Source: Gemmataceae bacterium (GTDB lineage Bacteria; Planctomycetota; Planctomycetia; Gemmatales; Gemmataceae). Taken from it: 7,992 nt of DNA. The notes below the pieces were generated by a model. That model was not told the DNA's origin, ran no database searches, and worked only from the letters and a program-made list of their open reading frames with translations. Positions 6,348 through 7,992 of this stretch are shown here, piece by piece. The stretch spans positions 1 through 7,992 of the forward strand of contig CANLGS010000145.1 of the NCBI GenBank assembly GCA_947490035.1, written 5' to 3'. A program made the position numbers and the translations under genes. Positions within the stretch are counted from its first letter, which is position 1. The number at the start of each line of letters is the position of its first letter.

Positions 6348-7112
6348 ATGACCGGCACGGACCGCCGACTCAGCGAACAACTCTTCCACGACCGGCAGGC
6401 GGCCGCCCGCGCGGACACGTTCCGCGCGGGCGCCGCCGACCTGCGGTTCGACACCGACGCCTACCTCGATCACGAAACCTGGGTGCGGCCCGCGTTCCTG
6501 GCGCTGGGCGACCTGCGCGGCAAGCGCGCCCTCGACTACGGCTGCGGGCACGGCATGGCGGCTGTCGCGATGGCCCGCGCCGGCGCGACCGTGACCGCGT
6601 TCGACCTGTCGCCGGGATACGTCCGCGAAGCCCAGGAACGCGCGTTCGCCAACGGCGTGAGCGTCGAGTGCGTGACCGCCGACGGTGAGGAACTGCCGTT
6701 CGCGCCGGCGTCGTTCGATGCGGTGTGGGGCAACGCGATTCTTCATCACCTCGATTTGGCGAAGGCCGGGCGCGAGTTGCGCCGCGTGCTGAAGCCGGGC
6801 GGGGTCGCGGTGTTCTGCGAGCCGTGGGGCGGCAACCCGCTGCTCAACTTCGCGCGCGCCGCGCTGCCCTACCGCGGCAAGGACCGCACACCGGACGAAC
6901 ACCCGCTCACGCGCCGCGACCTGCGCCCGTTGAAGGCGGTGTTCCCCTCGACGGAGGTTCGCGGGTTCCAACTGTTCGGGATGGTGCGCCGCGTGTGGCG
7001 CAATCCGCGTGCGCTGAAGTTGCTCGACGGCACCGACACGCGTTTGCTTCGCGCGGTGCCCGCTCTGAGAAACTGGTGCCGGTATGTGGTGATCGTGCTG
7101 CGGGCGGATTAG
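6348..7112 (+). CDS. Class I SAM-dependent methyltransferase
   Basis: A 254-residue cytosolic protein with a Methyltransf_11/25-type Rossmann core. Motif I is ALDYGCGHGMAAVAMARAGA (61-80), which binds the SAM methionine part. The acidic residue D86 in TAFDLSPGY should contact the ribose. ADGEELPF (111-118) and FDAVWGNAILHHL (123-135) form the adenine-side and post-motif strands, and LKPGGVAVFCEPWG (148-161) is the typical KPGG turn. The N-terminal helices (about 1-55, with YLDHETWVRPAF) and the segment after 162 (NPLLNFARAALPYRGKDRTP) probably form the substrate lid. The substrate cannot be read from the sequence; similar proteins include small-molecule, lipid or sugar O- and C-methyltransferases. 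No membrane segment is seen. The start at 6348 is fixed by a strong ribosome-binding site. The HhH gene follows 41 bases later on the same strand, so co-transcription is possible. Confidence 0.9.
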   Translation: MTGTDRRLSEQLFHDRQAAARADTFRAGAADLRFDTDAYLDHETWVRPAFLALGDLRGKRALDYGCGHGMAAVAMARAGATVTAFDLSPGYVREAQERAFANGVSVECVTADGEELPFAPASFDAVWGNAILHHLDLAKAGRELRRVLKPGGVAVFCEPWGGNPLLNFARAALPYRGKDRTPDEHPLTRRDLRPLKAVFPSTEVRGFQLFGMVRRVWRNPRALKLLDGTDTRLLRAVPALRNWCRYVVIVLRAD

Positions 7113-7153
7113 ACTATCGGGGTTGTGCGGATCGTGCCGCCTGAGCCGCCCCG

Positions 7154-7828
7154 ATGAGTGCTTCACCTCTGCCGACTCCGGCGGCTAACGCCCCCGGCTC
7201 GCCAAACCCGCCGTCGCGCGGCGCGCAGGTGGCGTTGGGCGTGTTCCTCGCGGTGCTGCTCGGACTGCTCGCGGTTCGCGGGTACGGCAACCGCTTCCGG
7301 GCGCGGCCCACGGAACCCGCGACGGTCGACCTCACCGACCTCAATTCCGCCGACCAGACCGAACTGGCGCAGGTGCCCGGTGTCGGGCCGAAGATGGCGG
7401 TAGCGGTCGTCGATCACCGCCGCGTTCACGGGCCGTTCAAGTCGGTGGACGAACTGCGGAACGTGCGCGGCGTCGGCCCGGTGACGTTCGAGAAGGTCCG
7501 CCCGCACTTCCGCGTCGGCCCGCTCCCGACCTCGCCTGCCGAAATCACGACCACGTCGTTCTACCCACCCGCGCCGGGGTCCGCGCCCGGCCCGAAGCCC
7601 GCGCCGGCGGGCGTGAAGAAGATTCAGCCCGGCGAACCGCCGATCAACGTGAACATCGCGTCGCTCGAAGAACTCCAGCGCTTACCCGGCGTCGGCCCGG
7701 TGACCGCGCAGGCGATCATCACGTCGCGCACGGCCGCGCCGTTCCAGACCACCAACGACCTGGACAAGGTGAAGGGCATCGGCCCGAAGACGGTGGAGAA
7801 ACTGCGGCCGTTCGTCGTGGTGAGGTGA
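7154..7828 (+). CDS. Membrane-anchored protein with two ComEA-type helix-hairpin-helix domains
   Basis: A 224-residue protein. A proline-rich N-terminus (1-23) precedes one membrane segment at about 25-42 (VALGVFLAVLLGLLAV). The first HhH module is 58-121 (LNSADQTELAQVPGVGPKMA, then DELRNVRGVGPVTFEKVRP). A Pro/Ala-rich linker spans 122-162. The second module is 164-223 (NVNIASLEELQRLPGVGPVT, then LDKVKGIGPKTVEKLRP). Both keep the paired GVGP/GIGP hairpins that bind DNA backbone in ComEA, the periplasmic DNA receptor of natural transformation. Classical ComEA has one such module, so the duplication is notable. The topology suggests a DNA-binding domain outside the cytoplasmic membrane. No comEC or pilus gene is present in the window, so a role in DNA uptake is only an inference; general DNA binding or repair is possible. 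ATG 7154 lacks a strong Shine-Dalgarno but is the only start that keeps the membrane anchor. Confidence 0.88.
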   Translation: MSASPLPTPAANAPGSPNPPSRGAQVALGVFLAVLLGLLAVRGYGNRFRARPTEPATVDLTDLNSADQTELAQVPGVGPKMAVAVVDHRRVHGPFKSVDELRNVRGVGPVTFEKVRPHFRVGPLPTSPAEITTTSFYPPAPGSAPGPKPAPAGVKKIQPGEPPINVNIASLEELQRLPGVGPVTAQAIITSRTAAPFQTTNDLDKVKGIGPKTVEKLRPFVVVR

Positions 7829-7992
7829 ATCACAAACCTAATTGAGCTCTGCCCTATGAGCGATTTCATCACCTTGGGCGGGTGCCGTTGCCCCGATCCC
7901 CGAGTTTACGCTGCAATTGCAGGTGTTTTGGTTTCTCGCGGCCGGTAACTCACCTCTTTCGGGAGTGGCTGAGCGTGTAGGTACGCCGCATA
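7829..7992 (+). other. Lower-G+C spacer with an unassigned open frame at the right edge
   Basis: By hand count this 164-base stretch is about 55% G+C, clearly lower than the genes before it. A plus-strand frame opens after a TGA at 7855-7857 and runs to the edge without a stop. Its later part reads protein-like (IPEFTLQLQVFWFLAAGN, then PLSGVAERVGTPH). It has no ATG, so it would be a fragment, a gene with an unusual start, or chance. A second frame from ATG 7854 gives only about 31 codons. A 12-bp perfect palindrome CTGCAATTGCAG lies at 7911-7922. No tRNA, terminator or repeat could be confirmed. Confidence 0.35.

Noticed and set aside
7911..7922. CTGCAATTGCAG perfect palindrome as an operator
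   Set aside because: It is a single short palindrome with no recognised regulator motif or clear promoter near it, and may be chance.
7955..7992. tRNA-like start (GGGAGTGGCTGAGCGTG..., resembling the 5' half of a Ser/Leu tRNA)
   Set aside because: The D-stem does not pair properly, the D-loop GG is misplaced, and GCGT/ACGC forms a different small hairpin. The rest would lie outside the window.

Overview
The window looks like a piece of a planctomycete chromosome, most likely a Gemmata-type organism (family Gemmataceae). Three things suggest this: high G+C with strongly G/C-ending codons in the long genes, a TIGR02996-type 'repeat-companion' domain (xxLVFADWLDDHGDPRGQWLR-like) fused to HEAT repeats, and long palindromic repeats in the intergenic spacers. 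This is recognition from sequence only; no database search was possible.

Layout. (1) Positions 1-90, minus strand: the first 30 codons of a gene running off the left edge, transposase-like, with a strong hairpin (99-133) just in front of its start. (2) Minus strand 2406 to about 146: lysS (class II lysyl-tRNA synthetase), followed 38-58 bases later by an exported trypsin/HtrA-type serine protease gene. The protease gene appears damaged at both ends: an 11-bp tandem duplication separates its natural ATG from the reading frame, and a one-base shift destroys the conserved C-terminal strand. (3) Divergent from lysS, plus strand 2624-5119: a large cytosolic HEAT-repeat scaffold protein with the TIGR02996 domain at its N-terminus. 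(4) 5286-6248: a membrane protein with one N-terminal and two C-terminal transmembrane segments, DUF4337-like. (5) 6348-7112: a class I SAM-dependent methyltransferase. (6) 7154-7828: a membrane-anchored protein with two ComEA-type helix-hairpin-helix modules. (7) 7829-7992: a spacer of lower G+C (about 55% by hand count) with a short open frame running off the right edge.

Three successive spacers (lysS/HEAT, HEAT/DUF4337-like, DUF4337-like/methyltransferase) each hold a long palindrome of a different sequence with near-perfect 26-28 bp arms. The middle one also carries a perfect 46-bp tandem duplication that copied its left arm. They look like members of several dispersed palindromic repeat families.

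Apart from the lysS-protease pair, which may share a transcript, and the closely spaced methyltransferase and HhH genes, the genes do not form an obvious pathway. I see no CRISPR array, toxin-antitoxin pair, phage module or clear defence system. The most informative signals are the decaying protease gene beside a probable insertion element and the intergenic palindromes.
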